Made by a program: the position numbers and the translations under genes. A stretch of 64,000 nucleotides of DNA from Lactobacillus sp. Sy-1 (GTDB lineage Bacteria > Bacillota > Bacilli > Lactobacillales > Lactobacillaceae), in assembly GCF_019303535.1 (NCBI RefSeq), contig NZ_JACCIU010000001.1, positions 1,302,001-1,366,000 of the forward strand, given 5' to 3'. The notes under the pieces were generated by a model. That model searched no databases, was not told where the DNA came from, and worked only from the letters and a program-made list of their open reading frames with translations. Below, piece after piece: positions 8,702-18,305 of this stretch (the first letter of the stretch is position 1; every line of letters begins with the position of its first letter).

Positions 8702-10669
8702 TTAATCCCGCTTGGTTTGACTCTGATGCGGATCTTGAATTCGCTTAAACATTTTCTGTAAATCATAGTTGGTAAAGTGCACCAATACGGGGCGGCCGTG
8801 TGGACAGTTAAACGGATCCTCAACTTGCTTTAAATGGGCCAACAGTTCGACGGCCTGCTTACGATCTAAATGGTGGTTGGCTTTAATCGCCCGTTTGCAA
8901 CTCATCATAATGGCGGTCTTCGCCCGGAATTGAGCGACCGTAATTTTGCCATCCTTTAAGACCCGGTCGACGATTTCTCGAATCGTCGATTCTTCCTGCC
9001 CAGCGGCAAACCAGGTCGGGTGCTTGCGAATGATAAAACTATTTTTACCGAAGGGTTCTAAAAAGATCCCAATCCCTTGCAAGAGGGGTAATCGTTCGGT
9101 CAGCACCAGTGATTCTGCGGTTGAATATTCCAACACAATTGGCACTAGTAAATCCTGTTGGTCCTTTGCCACCTCGCCAATCGATTCCCGAAACCGTTCG
9201 TAGTTAATTCGCTCCTGGGCAGCGTGCTGGTCAACGATATACATTCCATCGTCAGCCTCAGCAAGTAGGTAGCTGCCATGTAACTGCCCAATGTAAGTTA
9301 AATCTGGGAAGGTAGGCTGCGCCTGCGTTGGTTGGGCAACCGATTCAGCCGGTTCAATTGCCGTTTCTTCCGGCGCACTAATCGAATCAAATGGCGGAAC
9401 CACCGCTTCAGTTTGGTAATAATCAACAAACTGGGTTACGGCCGGACCATTTAAATCCCCCTTAGTTTTCACCACCACTACCTTAGGTGGCGTCGGTTGG
9501 GCAACGGGCTGGCTCGTCCTAACTGCTTGCGTTGGATTCGCAGCAAGCGGTTGCTTATCCGTAGTCCCGGACTGCTGCACATTCGCATGGTAGTGGGTTG
9601 AGTTTTGGTTCAGTTCAAAGGCTAGTTGGTCACTTTGGTACTTGGGCTTGACGGCGTGTTCGCGGTCCAAGACGTTGGGAATTAGATTTTGCTTCCGGAA
9701 CTGGTTAGCAACCGTGGTTGTAATTAAATTACAAAGCTCCGCTTCCTTGCTAATCCGGACCGTTTGTTTGGTTGGATGAACGTTCACATCCACTAACGTT
9801 GGATCAACTTGAATGTTGAGCACCGCAATTGGATAGCGCCCCACCATTAATTTAGAGCCATAACCAGCTACTAAGGCCTTCACAATTTCGTAGTTCTTAA
9901 CAAACCGCCCGTTTAAAATTACGACCACGTAATTCCGATTTGCCCGGGTTAATTCGGGCAAACTGAAGTAACCATCAATTTTAAAATCCAAATCGTGGTG
10001 TGCAAAGTGAACCATTTTACGGGCCTTAGGGGCTCCGTAGATGCCACCAATTACCTGCAGTTGATTATTGCGGCCGGCGGTTCGAATCAGTTCCCGGTCG
10101 TTATGAACCACCGAAAAGGAAATCTCAGGATGGCCCAATGCAATCCGGTTAACCATCTCCGTAATCTTAGCTAGCTCGGTTGCGGGGGTCTTCATGTACT
10201 TTAACCGTGCTGGGGTGTTAAAAAAGAGGTTGGTAACGGTCACCGTTGTCCCCCGCCGGAGTTCAGCCGGTTGACTACCAACTACCTTCCCGCCATGAAC
10301 ATGGTACTCAGCACCCTGGGTGCCATTGGAACTCTTGACCACGACGTCTGACACCGAAGCAATACTGGGCAGCGCTTCACCGCGAAACCCCAACGAATGA
10401 ACGTTAAAGAGGTCCCGGCGGTCCTTGATTTTACTAGTTGCATGGCGTGTAAACGCCAGTGGCAGATCCGCCGGAGCAATCCCATTCCCGTCATCGATCA
10501 CTTGAATTTTAGTGAATCCAGCATCAGTAATGTTAATATCCACCTGGTTGCTTTCAGCATCAATCGCATTTTCAACTAATTCTTTTACCACCGATGCAGG
10601 TCGTTCCACCACTTCTCCAGCCGCAATTTGGTTGGAGAGAATTGGTGATAGCTTATGAATTGCTCCCAT
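8702..10669 (-). CDS. mutL: DNA mismatch repair protein MutL
   Basis: MutL couples mismatch recognition by MutS to strand incision. The N-terminal GHKL ATPase shows ENAIDAES, DDGNGI and GFRGEALPSI. The C-terminal domain carries the metal-dependent endonuclease motif DQHAAQERINYE (about residue 480), with supporting SCKRAIKANH and CPHGRPV motifs, so this is a nicking MutL as in Bacillus. The central linker (about 330-450) is Gln/Pro/Thr-rich and poorly conserved, as is usual. The gene follows mutS by 21 bp. Confidence 0.96.
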   Translation of the reverse strand: MGAIHKLSPILSNQIAAGEVVERPASVVKELVENAIDAESNQVDINITDAGFTKIQVIDDGNGIAPADLPLAFTRHATSKIKDRRDLFNVHSLGFRGEALPSIASVSDVVVKSSNGTQGAEYHVHGGKVVGSQPAELRRGTTVTVTNLFFNTPARLKYMKTPATELAKITEMVNRIALGHPEISFSVVHNDRELIRTAGRNNQLQVIGGIYGAPKARKMVHFAHHDLDFKIDGYFSLPELTRANRNYVVVILNGRFVKNYEIVKALVAGYGSKLMVGRYPIAVLNIQVDPTLVDVNVHPTKQTVRISKEAELCNLITTTVANQFRKQNLIPNVLDREHAVKPKYQSDQLAFELNQNSTHYHANVQQSGTTDKQPLAANPTQAVRTSQPVAQPTPPKVVVVKTKGDLNGPAVTQFVDYYQTEAVVPPFDSISAPEETAIEPAESVAQPTQAQPTFPDLTYIGQLHGSYLLAEADDGMYIVDQHAAQERINYERFRESIGEVAKDQQDLLVPIVLEYSTAESLVLTERLPLLQGIGIFLEPFGKNSFIIRKHPTWFAAGQEESTIREIVDRVLKDGKITVAQFRAKTAIMMSCKRAIKANHHLDRKQAVELLAHLKQVEDPFNCPHGRPVLVHFTNYDLQKMFKRIQDPHQSQTKRD

Positions 10670-10690
10670 GACGAACCTTCCCTTCTTAAA

Positions 10691-13324
10691 TTACTTATTT
10701 AAATCCTGTTTCCATTGATAAACCCGATTCATGATGTCCATTGGGGTCATCCCCATTAAATCCAGTTTGGTTAGATCTTTGAGGACCCGTTGTTCGCCAG
10801 TAGATTGCTTTGGGTGCGGGTGCGATTCAACGGGTTCCGCAAAGAGTGCCAACTGTTGATCAGGTTCAGCACTAACTTCAGCACTGGCTGGCTCAGCATT
10901 TAGCGTTGCTGGTTGTTCGGTAATCCCAGCTGCGGGTTTCGCATCTGCTTCCAGGTGCTTTAAAATCACATCAGCCCGCTTTAATAGTGGGGTTGGCAGT
11001 CCCGCAATTTTAGCAACGTGAATCCCATATGACTTATCAGCCGCCCCTGGTTCCACCTTATGCAAAAAGACTAGCTCCCCATTTTGTTCGCTAGCACCCA
11101 CGTGAACGTTTTTGAGGTGACTCAATTCGTGGTCTAACGCGGTTAGTTCGTGGTAATGAGTTGAGAATAACGTCTTTGCGTGAATGTGATTATGAACGTA
11201 TTCGATGATGGATTGGGCTAGCGCCATTCCATCATAGGTGGCCGTTCCCCGCCCCAGTTCATCAAATAGAATCAAGCTATTCGGAGTAGCTCCTTGAAGC
11301 GCCTGGTTAGATTCCTTCATTTCCACCATGAAGGTGCTTTCGCCACTGATTAAGTCATCGGCCGCCCCAATTCTGGTAAAAATTTGATCAAAAATTGGCA
11401 TCTGCGCCGACTTAGCGGGCACAAAGCATCCCATTTGGGCCATTACAACGGTCAACGCTAATTGTCGCATGTAGGTACTTTTTCCAGACATGTTCGGACC
11501 GGTGATCAAAAGAACGTTGGTCTTAGGATCCATTTTTACATCATTGGGCACGTACGACTGCCGGCCCAGTACCTTTTCAACCACTGGATGGCGGCCATCG
11601 ATAATCTCTAAATCATGGTTATCGTTTAACTGGGGCCGAACCAGCCGGTATTCCTCACTGACGCTCGCAAAGCTTTGTAACACATCTAAAGTCGCAATCG
11701 CATCCGCTAACTTTTGAAGGCGCTGAATTGATTTTTTAACCTGTTCACGCACTTCGGTAAATAAATCATATTCTAACCGCTTGGACTTCTCCTGGGCTTC
11801 CAAGATGAGCGCTTCTTTTTCCTTTAGTTCAGGGGTGGAAAAGCGTTCCGCATTGGTCAACGTTTGTTTACGTTCGTAACGCTCGCGCGGTAGTTTACTT
11901 AAGTTGACCTTGGTAACTTCAATGTAATAACCAAAGACATGGTTATAGCCAATCTTTAGGTTATTAATGCCAGTCGCCTTGCGTTCACGAGCCTCTAATT
12001 CGGCTAACCACTGCTTTCCGTTCTGCATTGCATCGCGGTATTGATCTAATTGATCACTGTAACCAGCCTTAATCACCCCACCGTCAGTAACTGAGATTGG
12101 GGGATCGGAAATGATGGCCGCATCAATTAGCTGGGCAACGTCATCCACTGGTTCCAACTTTTTATAGAGTGGCCCTAAGACCTTCGGGTTTAAGGATTCC
12201 AGGCTATTTTTAATTTGAGGGATTTGTTCCAACGATGTTTTTAGTTGAATTAAATCCCGGCCGTTAACGTTTCCGAACGCAACCCTGCCGGCCAGGCGTT
12301 CTAAATCATAGACCTTTACCAATGCTTCTTGCAGCTGGCTTCGTTCAAAATAGTTATCTAATAGTTCTTGGACCGCATTTTGGCGCTTTTCAATCGCAGC
12401 TGCTTTAATTAACGGACGTGCGAGCCACCGCTTTAACTTCCGCCCCCCCATTGCTGTTTTAGTGTTATCTAACAACCATAAAAGCGTTCCAGACTTCTTT
12501 TTGGTCCGGATGTTTTGGGAGAGTTCCAGGTTATACTGTGAATTATGATCCAACTTTAAAAAGTAGGATGGTTCGTAGGCCACTGCCCGTTGCAAATGTG
12601 CTAGGTCCCGTTTTTGCGTTTCGGTAATGTAAGTTAATAAAATTGCAACACTATGCTTTTGGATTTCAGTTGGCAAATCTTGGGTCAGGTAACTAGTTTC
12701 AGCCATCTGCTTAGTTTGGTCCTGGTGGGAAACTAGAATCCCCAGCTTTTCAAACGTTTGAATTAAATCAGCGCCCGCCATTTCATCGACGACGATTTCC
12801 TTAGTCTGTAGGCTCAAGACCTCGTTCACAATCGCATCTTGATCCCGGAGTTGGCTACTTTTTAATTCTCCGGTAGATAGTTCGGCGTATGCAAACCCGT
12901 ATTGATTGTTCTTAGCATCATACGAGAGGGCCGTTAAGTAGTTATTATTCTTGGCGTTGGCGACTCCCGATTCAGTTCTGGTTCCGGGCGTAATTAATTG
13001 AGTCACTGCCCGCTTCACCATGCCCTTGGCAAGCTTAGGGTCCTCCAATTGCTCACAAATGGCGACCTTATAACCCCGGTCAACTAGAATATCAACGTAG
13101 TTCTGAATTGCCCGGTGGGGAACTCCACACATTGGAATCGGATCCTTAGAGTTCCGGTTCCGACTAGTTAACGTCAATTCAAGGATTTGGGAGCCCTTTA
13201 CCGCATCTTCATTGAATAATTCATAAAAATCACCAAGGCGATACATCAAGAAAGCATCCGGATACTTATCCTTAACCGCTTGATATTGTTGCATCATTGG
13301 CGTTAATTTAGTTACGTTTCCCAT
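10691..13324 (-). CDS. mutS: DNA mismatch repair ATPase MutS
   Basis: MutS recognises mismatches. The 877 residues include the N-terminal mismatch-binding domain with [10 protein letters not shown] (the Phe-x-Glu wedge), the connector and lever domains, Walker [11 protein letters not shown] near residue 605, and the ABC-type Walker B region [14 protein letters not shown]. The C-terminal tail (about 800-877) has an Ala/Glu/Pro-rich stretch before the tetramerisation helices ending [12 protein letters not shown]. Length is normal. It is in one run with ymdB upstream (27-bp gap) and mutL downstream. Confidence 0.97.
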   Translation of the reverse strand: MGNVTKLTPMMQQYQAVKDKYPDAFLMYRLGDFYELFNEDAVKGSQILELTLTSRNRNSKDPIPMCGVPHRAIQNYVDILVDRGYKVAICEQLEDPKLAKGMVKRAVTQLITPGTRTESGVANAKNNNYLTALSYDAKNNQYGFAYAELSTGELKSSQLRDQDAIVNEVLSLQTKEIVVDEMAGADLIQTFEKLGILVSHQDQTKQMAETSYLTQDLPTEIQKHSVAILLTYITETQKRDLAHLQRAVAYEPSYFLKLDHNSQYNLELSQNIRTKKKSGTLLWLLDNTKTAMGGRKLKRWLARPLIKAAAIEKRQNAVQELLDNYFERSQLQEALVKVYDLERLAGRVAFGNVNGRDLIQLKTSLEQIPQIKNSLESLNPKVLGPLYKKLEPVDDVAQLIDAAIISDPPISVTDGGVIKAGYSDQLDQYRDAMQNGKQWLAELEARERKATGINNLKIGYNHVFGYYIEVTKVNLSKLPRERYERKQTLTNAERFSTPELKEKEALILEAQEKSKRLEYDLFTEVREQVKKSIQRLQKLADAIATLDVLQSFASVSEEYRLVRPQLNDNHDLEIIDGRHPVVEKVLGRQSYVPNDVKMDPKTNVLLITGPNMSGKSTYMRQLALTVVMAQMGCFVPAKSAQMPIFDQIFTRIGAADDLISGESTFMVEMKESNQALQGATPNSLILFDELGRGTATYDGMALAQSIIEYVHNHIHAKTLFSTHYHELTALDHELSHLKNVHVGASEQNGELVFLHKVEPGAADKSYGIHVAKIAGLPTPLLKRADVILKHLEADAKPAAGITEQPATLNAEPASAEVSAEPDQQLALFAEPVESHPHPKQSTGEQRVLKDLTKLDLMGMTPMDIMNRVYQWKQDLNK

Positions 13325-13351
13325 TCAAAAGTTCCTTTCATTATGTGATTC

Positions 13352-14155
13352 TTAATTTACATACGGATGGTCAGGGTTAATTAAAATTGGGCGAATTTTA
13401 GTGGCTAATCCGGTTCGATCGCTAATGTCAATTACACAACCCGAAAGAATCCCCGCTCCAGTTTCTGCCACCTTAAAGTGAACTGGCCGTTGGGTAATAA
13501 ACCGTTTTAAGATTAAATCGGTCTGCATCCCCAGGACGCTATCGTACGGGCCAGTCATTCCAGCATCGGTCATGAACGCCGTTCCACCGGGTAAAATCCG
13601 GTAATCACTGGTTTGAACGTGGGTATGGGTCCCAACTAACGCTGAAATCCGGCCATCCAGGTACCTGGCAATTGCCATTTTTTCACTTGTGGTCTCTGCA
13701 TGAAAATCAACAAATGAGTAGTCAACTTCAGATTGAAGCGTCTTCAATAAACCATCAATCGTATCAAATGGGTTGTTCAAGTTATCCATTAAAACTAACC
13801 CCTGCAGATTAATGATTGCCATCTGTTTACCGTTTACATTAATCACCGTATACCCCCGACCTGGAACATCCGGTCCAGGATAATTGGCGGGACGAACTAA
13901 CTTATTCGTGTCATCAATAAAGTCCAAAATTTCAGCATTATTCCAAGCATGGTTTCCAAGGGTAATCACATCGGCCCCCGCATTCATAATTTGCTTATAA
14001 ACCTTCTGGCTAATCCCTCGACCGACAGAAGTGGCATTTTCGCCGTTAACAACGGTTACCTGTGGTTTCAAATCCCGTTTTAACTGGGGGAGGTATTCTT
14101 GTAACATGGCAACACCAATATTACCAACGGTGTCCCCAATAAATAGTAATCTCAT
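13352..14155 (-). CDS. ymdB: YmdB family metallophosphoesterase (TIGR00282)
   Basis: This 267-residue calcineurin-like phosphoesterase is related to B. subtilis YmdB, which hydrolyses cyclic nucleotides and affects biofilm and motility decisions. Metal ligands are visible: Asp8 in FIGDTVG, the NGENA motif (about 38-42), GNHAW (about 67-71), DFHAETTSEK, and the GTHTHVQT histidine pair. Unlike the neighbouring RNase Y, the active site here appears complete. In Firmicutes ymdB is routinely next to rny, as here, and a functional link has been proposed. The gene leads into mutS. Confidence 0.93.
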   Translation of the reverse strand: MRLLFIGDTVGNIGVAMLQEYLPQLKRDLKPQVTVVNGENATSVGRGISQKVYKQIMNAGADVITLGNHAWNNAEILDFIDDTNKLVRPANYPGPDVPGRGYTVINVNGKQMAIINLQGLVLMDNLNNPFDTIDGLLKTLQSEVDYSFVDFHAETTSEKMAIARYLDGRISALVGTHTHVQTSDYRILPGGTAFMTDAGMTGPYDSVLGMQTDLILKRFITQRPVHFKVAETGAGILSGCVIDISDRTGLATKIRPILINPDHPYVN

Positions 14156-14220
14156 CTAATTCGGGTCCTCGATTCTTTTTCTGAAAGCAGTTTATTTAAT
14201 TTTACCACGGAAGAAAGAAA

Positions 14221-14248
14221 ATAAAAAAGACCACCACTGGGTCTTTTT
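14221..14248 (-). terminator. Terminator after rny
   Basis: On the minus strand AAAAGACC/GGTCTTTT forms a hairpin with a small loop followed by TTTATTTT. It overlaps the rny stop codon and would separate rny from ymdB-mutS. Confidence 0.85.
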
Positions 14249-15816
14249 TACTTCGCATATTCAACTGATCGAACTTCACGAATGATTGTAACTTTAATGT
14301 GACCTGGATATTCCATGTCAGATTCAATCTTACGTTTAATATTGCGAGCTAACACCACCGCTTGGGTATCTGAAACTCGTTCAGGATTAACAATCACCCG
14401 AATTTCACGTCCTGCTTGAATGGCGTAGCTCTGTTTAACTTCTTTAAAACTATTACTAATTTTTTCTAAACTATCTAGCCGGTGAACAAAGCTTTCTAGC
14501 GACTTACTCTTTGCTCCTGGTCTAGAAATTGAAATCTTCTCGGCAACGGCAACTAACTCTGAGATCACGTAACGTGGTTGAGTAGCAGTTGCCCCATCAT
14601 TGGCCAAGATTGAATCAATAACCACTGGGCTTTCGTGATACTTCTTAGCAAGGTCGGCACCGATTTTAATGTGCGAACCATCTGCTTCGTGATCAACAGC
14701 AAGTCCAATTTCGTGTAATAATCCTGCGCGTTTTGCTAACGTAACATCCTCACCCAATTCAGCAGCTAACACTCCAGTGAGTTTAGCTACCTCAATTGAC
14801 CGACTTAAAGCATTTTGTCCAAAGTACATTTTATACTTTAATTTACCAATTAACTTAATTAATTCATGATTCATTGAATGAATTCCCAAGTCAAAGATCA
14901 CATTTTCACCAATTTCTTGGATGTGTTGATCTAGTTCACGACGACTCTTTTCCACCATCTCTTCAATTCGAGCGGGGTGAATTCGTCCGTCCTTAATCAA
15001 CTTTTCTAAGGCAATTTTGGCAACTTCCCGCCGAATGGGGTCAAAACCACTTAGAATAACGGCTTCTGGAGTATCATCAATCACTAAATCAATTCCAGTT
15101 AACGTCTCAAAAGTCCTAATATTCCGACCTTCACGACCGATAATCCGTCCCTTCATGTCATCATTTGGTAAGTTAACAACTGATACGGTCGTTTCAGAAA
15201 CCGTATCAGCAGCACTTTGTTGAATTGCTTGAACGATTAAATTCTTAGCATTTTCATTGGCATCACGATGCGCCTGATCATAACTAGATTTAATCATCTT
15301 AGCTCGCTCGTCAGCTAATTGATCATTAGTCTCCTTAATAATTAAGTCGCGTGCTTCATCTTGTGACAGAGATGAAACCCGTTCGACCTCAAGTTGACGT
15401 TTCTCAACGAGTGATTCTGCTTCTTTTTGTCGTTTGGCAATTTGTTTTTCATCTGCACTTAGCTTAGCCTCTTTCTTACTAAACCAATTGTCACGCTTTT
15501 CTAATGAAGATTCCTTTCGGTCTAGTGAATCCTCACGTTGTAATAATCGATCCTCTTGCTTTTGAATTTCAGAACGGCGGTCCTTCAATTCTTTTTCAAT
15601 CTTGGATCGATAATCATTACTCTCTTCACGTGCTTCCAGGATTGATTCCTTTTTATTGGTCTCAGCCTGACGCTTTGCTTCAGATAAAATGTCATCGACA
15701 TTTTGGTGGGCAGCATTAAGCCGCTTTTCAGTTGCACTTTGGTGAACTGCTTTTCCAACAAAAAAACCAACGATAATAGCGATGATTGCGACGAGGATTA
15801 AATAAATAAATGGCAC
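14248..15816 (-). CDS. rny: Ribonuclease Y with altered HD-domain active site
   Basis: RNase Y is the membrane-anchored endoribonuclease that starts mRNA decay in many Firmicutes. Length (522) and layout are normal: an N-terminal membrane helix (about 3-25), a long charged coiled coil (about 30-190), a KH domain with [10 protein letters not shown] (near 220) and an HD domain (about 330-430). The HD domain has lost its usual ligands. Compared with B. subtilis RNase Y as I recall it, the KHS histidine is Arg339, the HD pair is His368-Glu369, the HHGD histidines are Asn406-Asp407, and the AAD aspartate is Glu426. The frame is open and flanking blocks are conserved, so this is not a decayed gene. 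I infer a catalytically altered or inactive protein kept for scaffolding or RNA binding; activity with another geometry cannot be excluded. Confidence 0.93.
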   Translation of the reverse strand: MPFIYLILVAIIAIIVGFFVGKAVHQSATEKRLNAAHQNVDDILSEAKRQAETNKKESILEAREESNDYRSKIEKELKDRRSEIQKQEDRLLQREDSLDRKESSLEKRDNWFSKKEAKLSADEKQIAKRQKEAESLVEKRQLEVERVSSLSQDEARDLIIKETNDQLADERAKMIKSSYDQAHRDANENAKNLIVQAIQQSAADTVSETTVSVVNLPNDDMKGRIIGREGRNIRTFETLTGIDLVIDDTPEAVILSGFDPIRREVAKIALEKLIKDGRIHPARIEEMVEKSRRELDQHIQEIGENVIFDLGIHSMNHELIKLIGKLKYKMYFGQNALSRSIEVAKLTGVLAAELGEDVTLAKRAGLLHEIGLAVDHEADGSHIKIGADLAKKYHESPVVIDSILANDGATATQPRYVISELVAVAEKISISRPGAKSKSLESFVHRLDSLEKISNSFKEVKQSYAIQAGREIRVIVNPERVSDTQAVVLARNIKRKIESDMEYPGHIKVTIIREVRSVEYAK

Positions 15817-15941
15817 TATAACACCTCCGCATCATCAAACAATGATTAATTAATCAGTATTTTAGATGTTATTAAATTACTATCACACTTATCCATTTTA
15901 AATTTTACAGTGCTCAGTGTCAACTAACTTATAACCGTTTC

Positions 15942-15976
15942 AAAATAAAAAGCAAATCAAGTCGCCTCAATTTGCT
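15942..15976 (-). terminator. Terminator after recA
   Basis: On the minus strand AGCAAAT/ATTTGCT forms a stem around a GC-containing loop and is followed by TTTTATTTT. It lies just beyond the recA stop codon. The remaining gap to rny (15817-15941) holds no gene. Confidence 0.8.
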
Positions 15977-15982
15977 CCATAT

Positions 15983-17068
15983 TTACTTATCAGTTTTTGA
16001 TTTGGAATCACTAGTGGATGCTGAAGGAGCATCGTTACCATCATCAGCTGCAGAATCTGCAGTTGCTTCTTCACTAGCGCCCCCCATATTGTAGGCAGAA
16101 CGGACCTTATTGTAAATTTCGGCCTTCACATCTGGATGTTCAACTAGGTATTGCTTAGCATTTTCACGCCCCTGACCAATTCGATCGGCACCGTATGAGT
16201 ACCAAGAACCAGCCTTATTGATGATATCCTTATCAGCAGCCATATCAATTAATTCACCATCTTGGGAAACTCCCTTCCCGTACATGATGTCAACTTCACA
16301 ACGCTTGAACGGAGGAGCAACCTTATTTTTAGCAACCTTAATCTTAGCACGACTTCCGATAATATCAGTTCCATCCTTGATCTGTTCGCCACGACGAATC
16401 TCAAGTCGGATCGTAGAGTAAAACTTAAGAGCTCGGCCACCAGGAGTGGTTTCTGGATTTCCAAACATTACCCCCACTTTTTCACGAATCTGATTAATGA
16501 ATAGGGCAATGGTCTTAGTCTTATTAATGGTTCCGGAAAGCTTTCTAAGGGCCTGTGACATTAACCGGGCTTGAAGCCCAACGTGGGTATCACCCATTTC
16601 ACCTTCAATTTCAGCCCGCGGAACCAATGCAGCTACAGAGTCAATAACTACAATGTCAATCGCACCACTAGAAACTAGCGCATCCGCAATTTGGAGCCCC
16701 TGTTCACCAGTATCTGGCTGTGATAGTAATAGGTCATCGATATTAACCCCTAAATTAGTCGCATATTCAGGGTCCAATGCATTTTCAGCATCAATATAAG
16801 CAGCAGTCCCACCTTGCTTTTGAACTTCTGCAACGGCTTGTAAGGCAATCGTAGTTTTCCCTGAACTTTCTGGTCCATAGATTTCAACAATTCTTCCCCG
16901 TGGGTAGCCACCCACCCCAAGAGCATTGTCTAAAACTAATGACCCAGAAGGAACGGTAGAGATCCGCGTGTCACCACGGTCGCCCATTCTCATAATGGAG
17001 CCCTTTCCGAACTCTTTAACAATTCGCTTTAGCGCACCGTCAAGTGCCGCTTTTCGTTCGTCAGCCAT
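15983..17068 (-). CDS. recA: Recombinase RecA
   Basis: RecA catalyses homologous strand exchange and activates LexA self-cleavage. The 361 residues contain Walker A GPESSGKT at 65-72, the DSVAALVP Walker B region, the L1 loop with [17 protein letters not shown] and the L2 loop [22 protein letters not shown] (its central part). The C-terminal 35 residues are an acidic Ala/Ser/Asp-rich tail. The start ATG follows AAGGAGG by a good spacing. The promoter region carries an SOS-type operator, so damage induction is likely. Confidence 0.98.
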   Translation of the reverse strand: MADERKAALDGALKRIVKEFGKGSIMRMGDRGDTRISTVPSGSLVLDNALGVGGYPRGRIVEIYGPESSGKTTIALQAVAEVQKQGGTAAYIDAENALDPEYATNLGVNIDDLLLSQPDTGEQGLQIADALVSSGAIDIVVIDSVAALVPRAEIEGEMGDTHVGLQARLMSQALRKLSGTINKTKTIALFINQIREKVGVMFGNPETTPGGRALKFYSTIRLEIRRGEQIKDGTDIIGSRAKIKVAKNKVAPPFKRCEVDIMYGKGVSQDGELIDMAADKDIINKAGSWYSYGADRIGQGRENAKQYLVEHPDVKAEIYNKVRSAYNMGGASEEATADSAADDGNDAPSASTSDSKSKTDK

Positions 17069-17109
17069 TCATTTTCCTCCTTGTCGTTTCCAAAAAATCA
17101 TCTTTCTAT

Positions 17110-17149
17110 ACTATACTAATCAATTATCAAAAATGCAAACAAAAGTTCG
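17110..17149 (-). promoter_or_regulatory. recA promoter with SOS (LexA-type) operator
   Basis: The minus strand has TTGCAT (17133-17138), 17 bp, then TATAGT (17110-17115). Overlapping the -35 is CGAACTTTTGTTTG (17136-17149). This fits the Gram-positive LexA half-sites CGAAC and GTTYG with the correct 4-base spacer length, although the spacer bases depart from the usual RNRY. LexA binding there would occlude the -35. Confidence 0.75.
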
Positions 17150-17153
17150 TTTT

Positions 17154-17630
17154 TTATTCTACTAAGCAATCAGCAATCATTTCAAATCCCTTTGCTACCG
17201 CCTGTCTTCTGACTGCATCTCGATCACCTTGAAAGTGATAAACCCTGGCAATTGAGTGGTGGCCCACAAATGATAATCCAATCCATACAGTGCCAGCCGG
17301 ATGGCCCTCTAGTGGATCAGGACCAGCAACCCCAGTGAACGAAACGGCAACCTTGGTGTTTAAAACCTGACTAGCGCCACTTGCCATTTCCAATGCAGTT
17401 TGTTCAGACACAACCCCAAACTGAGCAATTGTATCATCAGAAACCCCCACTAATTGGTGTTTAACTTCGTCTGCATAGGTAACAAATCCGCCGGGGAAAA
17501 TTGCAGAAACCCCAGCAACATCACCAAGGGTGCTTTGAAACATTCCAGCAGTTAAACTTTCGGCCGCCGTAATTGATAATCGTGCTTTAATCATTTTTTT
17601 AACTATTTGGGTTTGGAATTCATTCGCCAT
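17154..17630 (-). CDS. cinA: CinA C-terminal domain protein (nicotinamide-nucleotide amidase type)
   Basis: The start at ATG 17630 (MANEFQTQ) gives 158 residues; a TTG at 17645 is also in frame but lies inside the GAAGGTG ribosome site. The protein matches only the C-terminal amidase domain of CinA (PncC-like), which deamidates NMN in pyridine-nucleotide salvage. Motifs are AAESLTAGMFQSTL and the PGGFVTYADEVK block, followed by GVAGPDPLEGHPAGTVWIG. Full-length CinA in many lactobacilli is above 400 residues with an N-terminal MoCF-like domain. Only about 40 bp separate it from pgsA, so no remnant of that domain exists. Confidence 0.9.
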   Translation of the reverse strand: MANEFQTQIVKKMIKARLSITAAESLTAGMFQSTLGDVAGVSAIFPGGFVTYADEVKHQLVGVSDDTIAQFGVVSEQTALEMASGASQVLNTKVAVSFTGVAGPDPLEGHPAGTVWIGLSFVGHHSIARVYHFQGDRDAVRRQAVAKGFEMIADCLVE

Positions 17631-17671
17631 TTTTATCACCTTCAATATTTAAATACGTAAACAATGCGTTT

Positions 17672-18253
17672 TTAAATCGAATCTTTAAAAACAGAGCCAC
17701 TTTTAATAAAGTACTCGGCTCCAGAGTAAACCGTAAAGAACAAACAGATGTATAGTAAAATTTCGCCAATTGGAACGTTAATTAAACTAAAAATAAAGTT
17801 ATTCATGAATAAAAAGATGATTGAGAACATCTGAGAAGCCGTCTTAATTTTACCGGGCCACGCTGCTGCAATCACTTTCCCATCATTTTCCACTACGATT
17901 AACCGCAGTCCAGTGACGGCTAGCTCCCGACAAACAATGATTGCAGCTACCCATGCCGGAACCTTTCCATATGAAACAAGAATAATGAAGGCGGTCATCA
18001 CGAGCATCTTATCAGCTAGCGGATCGGCAAACTTACCAAAGTTCGTAACTAGGTGCCCCCGTCGAGCAATCTGCCCATCCAAGAAATCGGTAATGGAAGC
18101 GGCCGCAAATATAATTGCCCCAAGCATACTATTGATAGGGACCTGACTGCCCAGAATGCTAACGGTTCCCCAGCTAATCGGAAGCACTAGAATTAAAATG
18201 AAAACTGGAATTAAAAAGATTCGTAACACTGTTAATTTATTAGGTAAATTCAT
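17672..18253 (-). CDS. pgsA: CDP-diacylglycerol--glycerol-3-phosphate 3-phosphatidyltransferase
   Basis: PgsA makes phosphatidylglycerol phosphate, the first committed step to phosphatidylglycerol and cardiolipin. The 193-residue integral membrane protein has about five to six hydrophobic segments. It carries the complete CDP-alcohol phosphotransferase signature D-x2-DG-x2-AR-x8-G-x3-D-x3-D, seen as DFLDGQIARRG followed by GKFADPLAD. Length is normal. It lies between rodZ and cinA in the conserved order. A terminator separates it from rodZ upstream. Confidence 0.95.
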   Translation of the reverse strand: MNLPNKLTVLRIFLIPVFILILVLPISWGTVSILGSQVPINSMLGAIIFAAASITDFLDGQIARRGHLVTNFGKFADPLADKMLVMTAFIILVSYGKVPAWVAAIIVCRELAVTGLRLIVVENDGKVIAAAWPGKIKTASQMFSIIFLFMNNFIFSLINVPIGEILLYICLFFTVYSGAEYFIKSGSVFKDSI

Positions 18254-18266
18254 CTAAAAACCTCCA

Positions 18267-18298
18267 AATAAAAAGCCGGGCAAAAACACCCCGCTTTT
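18267..18298 (-). terminator. Terminator between rodZ and pgsA
   Basis: On the minus strand AAAAGCGGGG pairs with the CCCGGCTTTTT side around a T-rich loop, followed by TATTT. It ends rodZ transcripts shortly before pgsA. Confidence 0.75.
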
Positions 18299-18305
18299 CA
18301 TCATC

